From the NCBI RefSeq assembly GCF_039541235.1, contig NZ_BAABFV010000001.1, forward strand, positions 1,488,001-1,552,000: 64,000 nt of DNA, given 5' to 3'. Position numbers and translations under genes: made by a program. Under the pieces are notes generated by a model. The model was not told the DNA's origin. It did not search any database and saw only the letters and a list, made by a program, of their open reading frames with translations. Source of the DNA: Kangiella marina (GTDB lineage Bacteria; Pseudomonadota; Gammaproteobacteria; Enterobacterales; Kangiellaceae). Shown here in pieces: positions 44,438 through 53,212 of the stretch (position 1 is its first letter; each line of letters starts with the position of its first letter).

Positions 44438-44716
44438 ATGAAGCAAGATATCTATAAAATGATTGAAGAAATGGATGAATATTTCTATGGAATAATGGAA
44501 ATAGACCCCCTTTCCGTACTTTCGTCTGTAGATGAAATTTCACAACTTAATGAGGTTGCAAAGAAATACAAATGCGCTTCCATCGGCGATTCATGGAGGG
44601 AAATATCAGAGGAAGATGGTTTTGATCTAATAAAAGATGGAATAGCCTTTGATTTGGTTTTCACTAGCTATCGAAATGTGGATGAGAAATTAAATGGGGT
44701 CAGAGTACAATTATAA
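44438..44716 (+). CDS. Hypothetical protein of the third cassette, C-terminus altered
   Basis: A 92 aa acidic protein (MIEEMDEYFYGIMEIDP start) with no family I recognise. The last codons (NGVRVQL and stop) are encoded inside a REP-like sequence at 44692-44709 that occurs elsewhere in the window, so the natural C-terminus and the expected attC site are probably lost. It begins shortly after attC-like site 2. Probably a truncated cassette gene. Confidence 0.55.
   Translation: MKQDIYKMIEEMDEYFYGIMEIDPLSVLSSVDEISQLNEVAKKYKCASIGDSWREISEEDGFDLIKDGIAFDLVFTSYRNVDEKLNGVRVQL
44692..44709 (+). repeat. REP-like element half-site at the end of the third cassette ORF
   Basis: The 18 bases AAATGGGGTCAGAGTACA match exactly, in the opposite orientation, the sequences at 48997-49014 and 49061-49078. 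It ends the 92 aa ORF. Such GGGGTCAGAGTAC sequences resemble elements linked to IS200-like transposases (RAYTs) in marine gammaproteobacteria, recalled rather than searched. Confidence 0.75.
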
Positions 44717-44948
44717 CTCTAAATGGAGCGGGTAGGTTTTAGTAGAAATAAATTATAACCTGACACAAATAACCAATAAATGAGAAAGTGACGCAGAATG
44801 AATTTGAGCCTTAAATTTAAAGTTCTAGAAGAGTAATTATCAAGCTAAAGAATGACATAAAGAGTAACAATAAAAAATATCATTCAAGCAAATAGTTCAA
44901 TAAGATTTGGAGTTGTTTGTAAAGTTTTTGAGTTAATTTTAGGGAATC

Positions 44949-45428
44949 ATGAAAATAATACCATATGATAAGTTTGACATAGAATTATCTAGTCGCCCTG
45001 ATGAGGTATTAGATATTATTTCAAATGTCACTGAATCTGATAAATTATTTAAATTTTCTGAAGGTAAAGAGTTTAGTGGCTCTATAACAGAAAACGGATT
45101 TGTAATAAGAAAAAATATAACGTACCGCAATTCGTTCCTTCCTATTATAGAAGGTGAAGTAAAGCCTTCTTATGACGGCATACTTGTAACTATCACCATG
45201 AGGCTTCATACAGCCGTTCTATGTTTTATGTGCTTTTGGTTCACGGGTGTAGGGATTGCATGTATAAATGTATTGGCAAACCTTGATAACTTTTCCAACA
45301 ATTCGCTAATACCCTTTGGAATGCTTTTGTTTGGATTGGGCATGGTCATTTTTGGGTTTGGATTAGAGGCTCCTAAGCAGAAAAATCGAATTGTAAATCT
45401 TTTGACAGAGCAAAGTACTACGAACTAA
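44949..45428 (+). CDS. Two-helix membrane protein, function unknown
   Basis: A 159 aa protein with an N-terminal soluble part of about 85 residues, followed by two transmembrane segments (LCFMCFWFTGVGIACINVL near 95-114 and a second near 125-143, GMLLFGLGMVIFGFGL) and a short tail. It reminds me of membrane proteins encoded in integron cassettes, but no attC is visible at its ends. It is preceded by 232 AT-rich bases in which I see nothing more. Codon use is AT-rich compared with the housekeeping genes. Confidence 0.65.
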   Translation: MKIIPYDKFDIELSSRPDEVLDIISNVTESDKLFKFSEGKEFSGSITENGFVIRKNITYRNSFLPIIEGEVKPSYDGILVTITMRLHTAVLCFMCFWFTGVGIACINVLANLDNFSNNSLIPFGMLLFGLGMVIFGFGLEAPKQKNRIVNLLTEQSTTN

Positions 45429-45516
45429 GGCTTAGTCCCAACCAGCCACACAGAAACTACTCCAATAAAACAGTATACTCCGCACATAAATAACAGGATT
45501 TAGGACAATAGGTGTT

Positions 45517-47454
45517 ATGGATATGAAATCAAAACTTAGTCCTTCGTTTAGATTGGGACAAACGAGCTGGAAGTGTTTCTATACGACAGCGATAGCGGGT
45601 CTCATTGGATTAATGATGGCGATTCCTGCGGCGCAAGCTGTCTGTACAACTTCTTCGCGAGGGGGGACACCTCCTGGTGCGTGGGAAGCCCATATGAATG
45701 AAATTGCATCTATGGGAACGTTTCCAGAGGCTAGCTTTGAGATAGGTAATCAAAAAATTTATAGAATGCGTAAACCAGATGATGTCGGATCTCGCGATCG
45801 TTGGCTTGAGCGTTTGCGGAGCATGAAGCCTCGTATCGAAGAACTACAACGTCATTTCCCGACAGCGGCTGAGCGCGAAGCGGCAGAGCGGGAAGAGAGT
45901 GAAAGAAGAGAACGAGACGATGATTATAGGTTGCCGTATATGCCAACTCCCCCCGAACGTTCCGTACTTATCATCGAAAGTGAACTCAATATTATTGATA
46001 ACCCGGCGTTCACTAACTGCGCGGCTGAAGAGGAAGTCCATGACCTAAAGAATTACTTATCGGGAGATTTAGATCCGAATTTATTTAAAGGGTTGTGTGT
46101 AGTTTTTATTCGCTCGCACGTGTTCGATCGAGAAGAAGAGAGAAAGTTTGCGTTGTCACATGAGTGGATGCACACCATGCAACATGGGTCTTATCAAATT
46201 TCTGAGATGGAGAGGCTGTGGTGGATTGAAGGTTCTGCCGAGTGGGGCGCACATAAAGTCGTCGGCAGGACGACGGAGCGTGATAATAAGATTGAACAGT
46301 TCTTTGAACGCCAGCCTGACTGTTCATTAACGCAACAGTCTTATGATGCGCAGGTGTTCTTTTTCTGGGGAGAGCAATCGTTTGGTACTGACTGGGGCAT
46401 CTCACTGGGCATGGGTGGGCCTGATTATCTTGATACGCCGCGACGAGCTGCTGAAATATTACCTCCTGAGCAATGGCTGGACTGGGCCATTTCTCAAGCC
46501 GACAAAAAAATCACGATGCCCGATGGGCGGGATTTACCTTTTCAGGCAGAATTGGAGCTGCTTGATTTAACACACTCATGCGAAGCGGCTATTGAAGGAC
46601 CACCGCTATCGGTGCAGTTGCGTGAAATACGATTCCCCGAAGACTCCGCGCCTTTATTAACGATTGATCCTCAAGGGGCTCAGGTAGCGTATAGACCACT
46701 TGATGTTGACGAGCCCAGTCGCCCAAGCTCGTGGACCAGAGTTACCGAAGAAGTGGAATTAGAACCAAGCGAAGGTCCATTGCTTTTAGCTGCGATTATG
46801 CCTTCTGGGAATAACCTAAACGTACAAATACAACAGGAAAGTAGTGCTGGAGACAATTGCGCCTGCCACATAGGTCGTTGGATGGAAGAGGCGACGGCGG
46901 ACTCTGAAGCCCGAGACAGTTTAAGAGGGGCGCTGGAAGCAATCGAAAAAGCGCGCGCCTTTGTACCGCCAGAGCAGTTAGCAGAACTGGAAAAAGCAAA
47001 GCGCATGATCAGTTCGTCAGACACCAAAGATAGATTCCGCTTTAGAGGAGCTGCAGAGCAAATTTTTGAGCTCGGTGGAGAGGGTGATGTGACCTACGTG
47101 AACGATGGCCCAATCGTTACTTTTAGAGGCGGTGGTGCCTTTAGTATTGAAGACCCTCATACGATTCGAGCCGACAAAACAGAAGTGAATTACACCACTT
47201 ATATACATTCTGGTCGTTGGGACATTGAGGGAGGAGCATTAAAAATCGACCTACAAGAATTTACCTATAAAGGTACAGTGGAAGGCCCAGTTTCAGATGG
47301 CCCACAACATATTGGCGGTAGCAATAGACACACAAGTTACGTTGGTGGCGGTGGTGATTGGATCGTCTCCTGTGAAGGCTCAGGCGTAAAACTGACTCCA
47401 GCCGATAGGGGAAATCGTGGCCCGGGTAAGGATGCGGTGTTGGAGGCTCACTAA
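45517..47454 (+). CDS. Secreted protein with HExxH metallopeptidase-like motif
   Basis: A 645 aa exported protein with a signal peptide cleaved after AAQA near residue 41. The zinc motif HEWMH lies at residues 215-219, followed by EGSAEW with Glu238 and Glu242 as the possible third ligand, a gluzincin-type arrangement. Upstream is an Arg/Glu-rich region (EREAAEREESERRERDDD, about 115-135) and the C-terminal half is beta-rich with many glycines (about 510-640). No close family is recognised. It is a single gene; the source and target of the activity are unknown, and proteolysis remains to be shown. Confidence 0.78.
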   Translation: MDMKSKLSPSFRLGQTSWKCFYTTAIAGLIGLMMAIPAAQAVCTTSSRGGTPPGAWEAHMNEIASMGTFPEASFEIGNQKIYRMRKPDDVGSRDRWLERLRSMKPRIEELQRHFPTAAEREAAEREESERRERDDDYRLPYMPTPPERSVLIIESELNIIDNPAFTNCAAEEEVHDLKNYLSGDLDPNLFKGLCVVFIRSHVFDREEERKFALSHEWMHTMQHGSYQISEMERLWWIEGSAEWGAHKVVGRTTERDNKIEQFFERQPDCSLTQQSYDAQVFFFWGEQSFGTDWGISLGMGGPDYLDTPRRAAEILPPEQWLDWAISQADKKITMPDGRDLPFQAELELLDLTHSCEAAIEGPPLSVQLREIRFPEDSAPLLTIDPQGAQVAYRPLDVDEPSRPSSWTRVTEEVELEPSEGPLLLAAIMPSGNNLNVQIQQESSAGDNCACHIGRWMEEATADSEARDSLRGALEAIEKARAFVPPEQLAELEKAKRMISSSDTKDRFRFRGAAEQIFELGGEGDVTYVNDGPIVTFRGGGAFSIEDPHTIRADKTEVNYTTYIHSGRWDIEGGALKIDLQEFTYKGTVEGPVSDGPQHIGGSNRHTSYVGGGGDWIVSCEGSGVKLTPADRGNRGPGKDAVLEAH

Positions 47455-47572
47455 ATCAGTCAGCTTGCCTTGAGACTTTTTCTTCGAGGCAGAGCTTGCT
47501 ATCCGGTTAATCGCTCGTAGTTTAGTCGGATTACCGTTACACTAGCGGCTTATTGCACTGATAAAGCCTTTG

Positions 47573-48955
47573 ATGACCTTTTCTGAACTTAAATTGATCC
47601 AACCTCTTCTCGATTCGCTGAACAAAAGCGGTTATAAAACGCCTTCACCGATCCAGCAGAAGGCTATTCCACTAATCCTCGATGGTCAGGATATTATGGC
47701 TGCCGCGCAAACAGGAACGGGGAAAACGGCGGGCTTTTCACTGCCGATCCTGCAAAAGCTATCAAAAGGTAAAAAGCCTTCAGCCAACGTTGCGCGGTGT
47801 TTAATCCTAACGCCGACACGAGAGCTGGCGGAGCAGGTTCATCAAAGTGTCCAAAAATACGCGGCAAACTTATTGCTAAAGTCGCAGGTGGTTTACGGTG
47901 GCGTTAAGATCAACCCGCAGATGCTAAAGCTTCGGAAAGGGACGGATGTGCTAGTAGCCACGCCGGGGCGATTATTAGATCTGATGGAAAAGAATGCAGT
48001 GCGATTTGATGATCTAGAATTTCTAGTCTTAGATGAAGCGGATAGAATGCTGGATATGGGGTTTATGCCCAGTATAAAGCGGATTATCGGGAAGCTGCCT
48101 AAACAGCGTCAAACGTTGTTGTTTTCGGCGACCTTCTCCGAATCGATTAAAAAGATAAGTCAGCAGTTCCTGAATAACCCCAAACTGATTGAAACAGAAA
48201 CCACCAATACCACTGCGGCTACTGTTAAACAGTGGATTCATCCGGTCGATAAAAAACAGAAAGCAGCGTTGTTGAGTTATCTCATCGAAGAGCACCGTTG
48301 GCACCAGTTATTGGTCTTTGTGAGAACCCGACGGGGAGCGAATCGTTTAAGTCTGGCGCTTGAAAAGCGAGGAATCAAAGCGACAGCGATCCATGGTGGT
48401 AAAAGTCAGAACGCACGTAATCGTGCTTTGGCTGAATTTAAATCGGGTAAGGTACATGCCTTGGTCGCCACCGACGTCGCTGCACGTGGACTGGATATCG
48501 ACCAAATGCCTGTCGTCGTGAACTATGATCTGCCAAATGTCGCTGAAGATTATGTCCACCGGATTGGACGTACGGGTCGTGCTGGTGAAAAGGGTAGCGC
48601 TATATCACTAGTCAGCGCCGATGAAGTCGATGACTTGCGAGCAATTCAAGACCTGATCCAAAAGCAGTTAGAGCGAATCATCATTGATGACTTTGAACCG
48701 CAGCATGTCGTCCCAGAAACCAACTTAAAAGCCGCGAAGAAAAAGAAGCCTCACAAAAAGAAAATCGCTAAGGCAAAACTGAAACAATCTGGCAATAAAT
48801 CAGGCGACTCTCAAGATAAAGGTAGCCAACCGAAAAGAGGCAAGAACGGTTATAAAGGCAAGTCAGCTAATAAAGGGAAAGCGACTAAGAAAAAGCCGAG
48901 TAAAAAGAAACCGACTAACAAAAGTTCGAGTAATATCTGGGACAAAAAGAGTTAA
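47573..48955 (+). CDS. DEAD-box RNA helicase, RhlE-like
   Basis: An RNA helicase of about 460 aa. Motifs in order are the Q motif (PSPIQQKAIP), Walker A AQTGTGKT, PTRELAEQ, the DEAD box VLDEADRMLDMGF, SAT (LLFSATFS), and the C-terminal HRIGRTGRAG. The tail after residue 380 is very lysine rich (KKKKPHKKK, repeated KKPSKK), likely an RNA-binding extension. The ATG at 47573 is preferred to a TTG one codon earlier. RhlE-type helicases act in rRNA processing or mRNA decay. Confidence 0.92.
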   Translation: MTFSELKLIQPLLDSLNKSGYKTPSPIQQKAIPLILDGQDIMAAAQTGTGKTAGFSLPILQKLSKGKKPSANVARCLILTPTRELAEQVHQSVQKYAANLLLKSQVVYGGVKINPQMLKLRKGTDVLVATPGRLLDLMEKNAVRFDDLEFLVLDEADRMLDMGFMPSIKRIIGKLPKQRQTLLFSATFSESIKKISQQFLNNPKLIETETTNTTAATVKQWIHPVDKKQKAALLSYLIEEHRWHQLLVFVRTRRGANRLSLALEKRGIKATAIHGGKSQNARNRALAEFKSGKVHALVATDVAARGLDIDQMPVVVNYDLPNVAEDYVHRIGRTGRAGEKGSAISLVSADEVDDLRAIQDLIQKQLERIIIDDFEPQHVVPETNLKAAKKKKPHKKKIAKAKLKQSGNKSGDSQDKGSQPKRGKNGYKGKSANKGKATKKKPSKKKPTNKSSSNIWDKKS

Positions 48956-49080
48956 TTAATATTTCTATTGAAGGTTAAAGTTAAAGGGGCAGTAAATGTA
49001 CTCTGACCCCATTTATTTAATTAATATTTTTATTGAAGGTTAAGTTAAAGGGGCAGTAAATGTACTCTGACCCCATTTAT
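48952..49080. repeat. Tandem REP-like repeat, two copies
   Basis: Two direct copies of a 65/64-base unit (48952-49016 and 49017-49080) begin TTAATTAATATTT and contain GGGGCAG ... CTGACCCC inverted repeats that can form a hairpin. They differ by one substitution and one missing A. An 18-base part of each unit is identical to that at 44692-44709 in the other orientation. No transposase gene is present. Confidence 0.9.
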
Positions 49081-49502
49081 TTGCATTTATTTAAAATTAC
49101 AAAGGTTAGAATTTTTACTCTCGCCTTATTTTATGACTTTTTGTGAAGGCAAGGTTAGCGTAACGATAAGAATCGTCATCACTTTGTTCATCCTAAATCA
49201 TTGCTAAAGGTCTAACCAGCTATAACTCCTATTAGAGCTGGGCTAGAGCGAAGAGGTGGTTTGTAAGTCATTGATTTTACAGTTCTTTAAACACATTCTT
49301 ATTCAAATCATTAGAATGCTATAAGCATAAAACAAAATAAGCTTTGTAAGAGGTTTCTATCAAGGCCCTTATTGTCAGGATAAGACAATTGCTTTGGTTA
49401 CGACGAAATCTTTCCAGTACAGGTGAATATCGTAAATCGTTACGGGCCCTGTACACCAACGGGCAATACTGCTTGTTGGTGGAACGAGAATGAGGAGTAA
49501 CT
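49081..49502. other. Intergenic region and leader before the PKD-repeat gene
   Basis: I see no convincing ORF. Inverted repeats are present: CCAGCT/AGCTGG at 49216-49241, GTACAGG/CCTGTAC at 49417-49454, and CACCAAC/GTTGGTG at 49454-49481. The last two sit next to the start codon and could make a structured leader. A GAGGAG ribosome site follows at 49492-49497. Confidence 0.6.
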
Positions 49503-51686
49503 ATGTTTGATATCATGAAAAGACTATTAGCGATAAGCGCTTTAGTGTTCGTCATGTCAGCTTGTAGCGATTCTGACTCGAATGACGATGATAATTCGAA
49601 TAATCAAAAGCCAGTGGCTGAAGCTGGTAGTGATCAGGAAGTTGACGTTGGTGCCGAAGTCACCTTAAGCGGTGAGGCTAGCTCAGATCCTGATGGCGAC
49701 ACTCTAACCTATCAATGGACATTATCATCAACACCGTCAGGTAGTACCGCAGTGTTAGTCGCGGCTACGTCGATGAGCCCTACCTTTACTGCTGATGTTG
49801 CAGGTTCTTATACTGCAGAATTAGTGGTGAGCGATGGTGTTCTATCGAGTGATGTTGATAGTGTGACCATCGTTGCGGTTAGCGCTAATCAAAAACCAGA
49901 AGCAAATGCAGGTCCAGATCAAGACGTAAGAACTGGTTCAACAGTGAATCTTGATGGTTCAGGCAGTGTGGATGCTGATGGTGATACGTTAACTTACCAA
50001 TGGGAAATCACATCGAAACCCTCTGCGAGTACAGCAACGTTAAGTGATAATGATGTTGAGCAACCAACGTTTATTGCGGATGTAGATGGTACTTATACGG
50101 TAGATCTTGTTGTTAATGATGGAACGATCGACAGCGACGTTGATTCCGTAACGATTATTGCAGCATCAACCAATGCTAAGCCCGTCTCTAATGCGGGTAA
50201 TGATCAGGCCGCAAAAACCAGCTCTAGTGTCATGTTAGATGGATCTGCAAGTACAGACTTAGACGGTGATCAGTTGTCATACCAATGGACTTTAACAGCA
50301 AAGCCAGCTGCAAGTGCTGCTGTGTTAAACGATAGCACCGCCGCTCGCCCAACGTTTGATGCAGATGTTGATGGTGAGTATACGGCAGAGCTAGTAGTTA
50401 ACGATGGCAGTGTCAGCAGTGATGTGGACGCGGTAACTGTGGTTGCGGCATCCTTGAACTCTGAACCTGTGGCAAATGCTGGTGATGACTTAAAGGTGAA
50501 AGCAAACACTGTGGTGACGCTAAACGGAACGCTGAGTTCTGATGCAGACAAGGATTTAGTTAACTATCAATGGGCGCTTACTTCGACGCCAGCAGGAAGT
50601 GCAGCTGAACTAAGCAATATCAGTCTTGCAACACCAACCTTTGTGGCAGATGTTGAAGGGACGTATGAAGCAGAGTTAACTGTGAATGATGGTTCTGTTG
50701 ATAGCAGTGTTGATACCGTAACGGTTGTCGCTGTTGAAGCAAATGCTGCACCTATTGCAAATGCAGGCCTAGAGCAAAGTGTTAATACTGGTGCTAATGT
50801 GTCGTTAGACGGTTCGGCGAGTGTTGACGTTGATGGTGATCCATTGAATTACGAATGGGCAATCATTTCAGCGCCAGCAATGAGTACGGCGGCGTTAGAT
50901 AGTTCTTCGTCGGTAAGCCCAAGTTTTACGGCTGATGTTGAAGGTACTTATACGGCACAACTTATTGTGAACGATGGTTCGGTTAAATCTGAAGCGGATA
51001 CTGTAACGGTAGTTGCTGCAAGTACTAACGCAAAACCGGTAGCGAATGCAGGACTTGATGTTCGTGTGACAGCCGGAACAGAAGTCAGCCTAGATGGTTC
51101 AGGTAGCTTTGATGCTGATGGTGATACTTTAACTTATCAATGGAGCTTTATCTCGCAACCGAACGGCAGTGCTGCTGCGTTTAGTAATGCAACAGCCGAA
51201 ACAACATCCTTTACAGCGAATGCCGAAGGTAGTTATGTGGTTGCCTTAGTGGTGGATGATGGAACGGAAGCTAGTGTTGAAGATATTGTTCATGTCGAGG
51301 TGATTCAACCGCAAGTAACGTTGCGCAAACAGTTTGGTGCTGATGCAAGTGCGACTTATAACCAAGTCACTATGCCGTACACTTCAAGTGCGACTGTAGA
51401 TGCCTCAGTCAGTGGGTCTGCGGACTTTACGTTGGATACGTTCCGTATTCTTGCTGAAGGTCAAAACTATACGATCACCAATGTCCAAGTAACGGATGAC
51501 TCAGGCAATGTTTCGCCTTACTTTACGGTGATTAGTGACAGTTATGTGCTACTGGAAGGTGAGGCTGTCGAGTTTGCGTTAATGTCGCCACTAACAGCAG
51601 GAATCGAAACGAACTTAACCTTTAGTTTTGAGATTGCTGAAACTGGGCAAACTTTTGAAGCAAACTATACTTTCACTAGTAACTAA
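49503..51686 (+). CDS. PKD/Ig-like repeat lipoprotein
   Basis: A 727 aa surface lipoprotein with lipobox VMSAC (Cys21) and an acidic Asp/Ser/Asn linker. Six repeats of about 91-92 aa follow, each with an NxxPxANAG start, DxDGDxLxYQW and VDGTY/DGSV motifs, typical of PKD-like beta-sandwich domains. The C-terminal 110 residues form another beta-rich domain. Such proteins bind other surface molecules or act as spacers; no catalytic domain is present. The GAGGAG site favours ATG 49503. Followed by a terminator. Confidence 0.85.
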   Translation: MFDIMKRLLAISALVFVMSACSDSDSNDDDNSNNQKPVAEAGSDQEVDVGAEVTLSGEASSDPDGDTLTYQWTLSSTPSGSTAVLVAATSMSPTFTADVAGSYTAELVVSDGVLSSDVDSVTIVAVSANQKPEANAGPDQDVRTGSTVNLDGSGSVDADGDTLTYQWEITSKPSASTATLSDNDVEQPTFIADVDGTYTVDLVVNDGTIDSDVDSVTIIAASTNAKPVSNAGNDQAAKTSSSVMLDGSASTDLDGDQLSYQWTLTAKPAASAAVLNDSTAARPTFDADVDGEYTAELVVNDGSVSSDVDAVTVVAASLNSEPVANAGDDLKVKANTVVTLNGTLSSDADKDLVNYQWALTSTPAGSAAELSNISLATPTFVADVEGTYEAELTVNDGSVDSSVDTVTVVAVEANAAPIANAGLEQSVNTGANVSLDGSASVDVDGDPLNYEWAIISAPAMSTAALDSSSSVSPSFTADVEGTYTAQLIVNDGSVKSEADTVTVVAASTNAKPVANAGLDVRVTAGTEVSLDGSGSFDADGDTLTYQWSFISQPNGSAAAFSNATAETTSFTANAEGSYVVALVVDDGTEASVEDIVHVEVIQPQVTLRKQFGADASATYNQVTMPYTSSATVDASVSGSADFTLDTFRILAEGQNYTITNVQVTDDSGNVSPYFTVISDSYVLLEGEAVEFALMSPLTAGIETNLTFSFEIAETGQTFEANYTFTSN

Positions 51687-51721
51687 GCCTGAAGCGTGAT
51701 TTTAAATCACGATAAAACGAC

Positions 51722-51751
51722 AAAAAAGCCGAGGGTCTCCTCGGCTTTTTT
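51722..51751. terminator. Terminator after the PKD-repeat gene
   Basis: A 13-bp stem with A6 at the left arm and T6 at the right (51722-51734 with 51739-51751, loop GTCT). A smaller AT hairpin (CGTGATTT/AAATCACG, 51695-51711) precedes it. It may serve both converging transcripts. Confidence 0.9.
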
Positions 51752-51766
51752 AATGTGATGTTGGGA

Positions 51767-52354
51767 TCATTTTTTTAAACAAATATTATCAGTAATCACG
51801 CTATCGCGATGATGCTTGTTAATGGTTTGTTGCAAGCGTTGGTAATTGGTCAATAATTTACTCTGGATACGATAAAGTTCACGAATGACGGCGCGCTCAC
51901 CTTCTTGATGCAGTTCTTCAACAGTTTCAATACGTAGACTTCTGATAAACAAAGCTTCAATGTAAGCCTGAACGATTGCCCGGTGGTCGCTTTGGTTTGC
52001 GTTAATCTCGCCAATTAAACTCAAAATTTCATAGTCAAGGTATGACGAGGCTTGGGTGGTTTTAGCAATCTCCCAGGCATCATTACGCAAATAACCGACT
52101 TGAATGCCACTGGGTTTTTCATCGCCCGCTGCAACGGCTTCGTGGTAAGACTGAAAGCTGATAATTCGTAAGCAATTGGCTTCGACTTCATCCACTACTT
52201 CTTGCAAAGCTCGCTCGGCTAACTCTTGGTGTGCCTGAGCTTCTCGCCAACTGTTAAGTGCGAGCGCTAACAGGACGCTTAAGATAACCAGCAAGCTTTC
52301 GAAGATTAAAAGCTTCCATGGAAATTTAGAAAATGACTTCTTGGTAAAAAACAT
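51767..52354 (-). CDS. Membrane-anchored helical protein, DUF6090-like
   Basis: A 195 aa protein with one N-terminal transmembrane segment (LLIFESLLVILSVLLALAL) followed by NSWRE, a signature I recall from DUF6090-type proteins, and a helical, charged remainder with heptad-like spacing. Function is unknown. It starts 3 bases after the stop of the DUF899 gene and probably shares its transcript. Confidence 0.65.
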   Translation of the reverse strand: MFFTKKSFSKFPWKLLIFESLLVILSVLLALALNSWREAQAHQELAERALQEVVDEVEANCLRIISFQSYHEAVAAGDEKPSGIQVGYLRNDAWEIAKTTQASSYLDYEILSLIGEINANQSDHRAIVQAYIEALFIRSLRIETVEELHQEGERAVIRELYRIQSKLLTNYQRLQQTINKHHRDSVITDNICLKK

Positions 52355-52357
52355 AGG

Positions 52358-53044
52358 TTACTCATATTCATCATGGCGCTTTTGCCATTCATAAGTTGGT
52401 GTTTGCGGCCAGCCGTCGGGGGAGTCTTCCCATGCTTCTTGGCGTCCGTAAGGTGTTAGGTCTAAATAGCTCCAGTGACTGCCTAGGTATTCCACGCCGC
52501 GATCGCCGATATGAAAACTCTGATAAATATCGTTACCATCACGAATAAAAACACTGACCCCATGTTGCTCACCGTCATCAGTCGTTGCACCAAAGTCATA
52601 ATTAAAATCACTGCCTAGTGACGAGTACCAAGGAATCGGCTTGTTCCACTCCATCCGTTTTTGATACTGATGAAGTTTATCCAAAGGAGCGCGAGAAATT
52701 AAAACAAAGCTGGTATTACGGGCATGGAAGTGGGCGGGGTGAGTCATGGCATCTGTCACCCAAGAGCAACCGGGGCAGCCAGCCTCCCAATCAGGACCAA
52801 ACATAAAGTGGTAAACGATGAGTTGCTTTCGACCTTCAAAAAGATCGAGTAATGACACCTTGCCTTGTGAGCTGTCAAACTCATAACTTTTATCAACTTT
52901 GTGCATCGGAAGGCGTCTGCGTTTGGCATTAAGCTGATCGCGAGCTCGGGTAAGAGCTTTTTCTTCCTCTATTAATGCATCTACTTGTGATTGCCACTCT
53001 TCCCTTGATACGAGCGGTGGCAGTTTAGGGGCATCATTGACCAT
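52358..53044 (-). CDS. DUF899 thioredoxin-like family protein
   Basis: A 228 aa protein with DUF899 signatures: LPPLVSREEWQSQVDAL at the start, DLFEGRKQLIVYHFMFGPDWEAGCPGCSW split around a CPGC motif near residue 98 (a CxxC-type redox centre) and FNYDFGATTDDG. The family has a thioredoxin-like fold with unknown substrate. It is the upstream gene of a pair with the DUF6090-like gene. Confidence 0.87.
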   Translation of the reverse strand: MVNDAPKLPPLVSREEWQSQVDALIEEEKALTRARDQLNAKRRRLPMHKVDKSYEFDSSQGKVSLLDLFEGRKQLIVYHFMFGPDWEAGCPGCSWVTDAMTHPAHFHARNTSFVLISRAPLDKLHQYQKRMEWNKPIPWYSSLGSDFNYDFGATTDDGEQHGVSVFIRDGNDIYQSFHIGDRGVEYLGSHWSYLDLTPYGRQEAWEDSPDGWPQTPTYEWQKRHDEYE

Positions 53045-53212
53045 AAAACTCCTCCATAGTGTGCAGATACAGAATAAAGATTAGCACTATTAGTCATTAA
53101 AGTCCTTAGGTTAGGTGAGAGAGGTGTTTTATCTTATATAAAAATATGTAATGTTTAAGGACAGAGAGACTCTTAATAAGAGACATTCATAAAGTTAGAA
53201 AGAGGTTTGAAC

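Noticed and set aside
44717-44948. A further attC site after the third cassette ORF
   Set aside because: Short TAACAA-like pieces occur, but I find no pairing GCGTTA arm or inverted boxes, so no site is called.
43453-45428. An integron integrase in or near the cassette cluster
   Set aside because: No reading frame with tyrosine recombinase motifs is present in the window, so only the cassette sites are reported.
50270-50551. Minus-strand frame within the PKD-repeat gene
   Set aside because: Its position within the repetitive coding region and low-complexity product indicate a by-product of the repeats.
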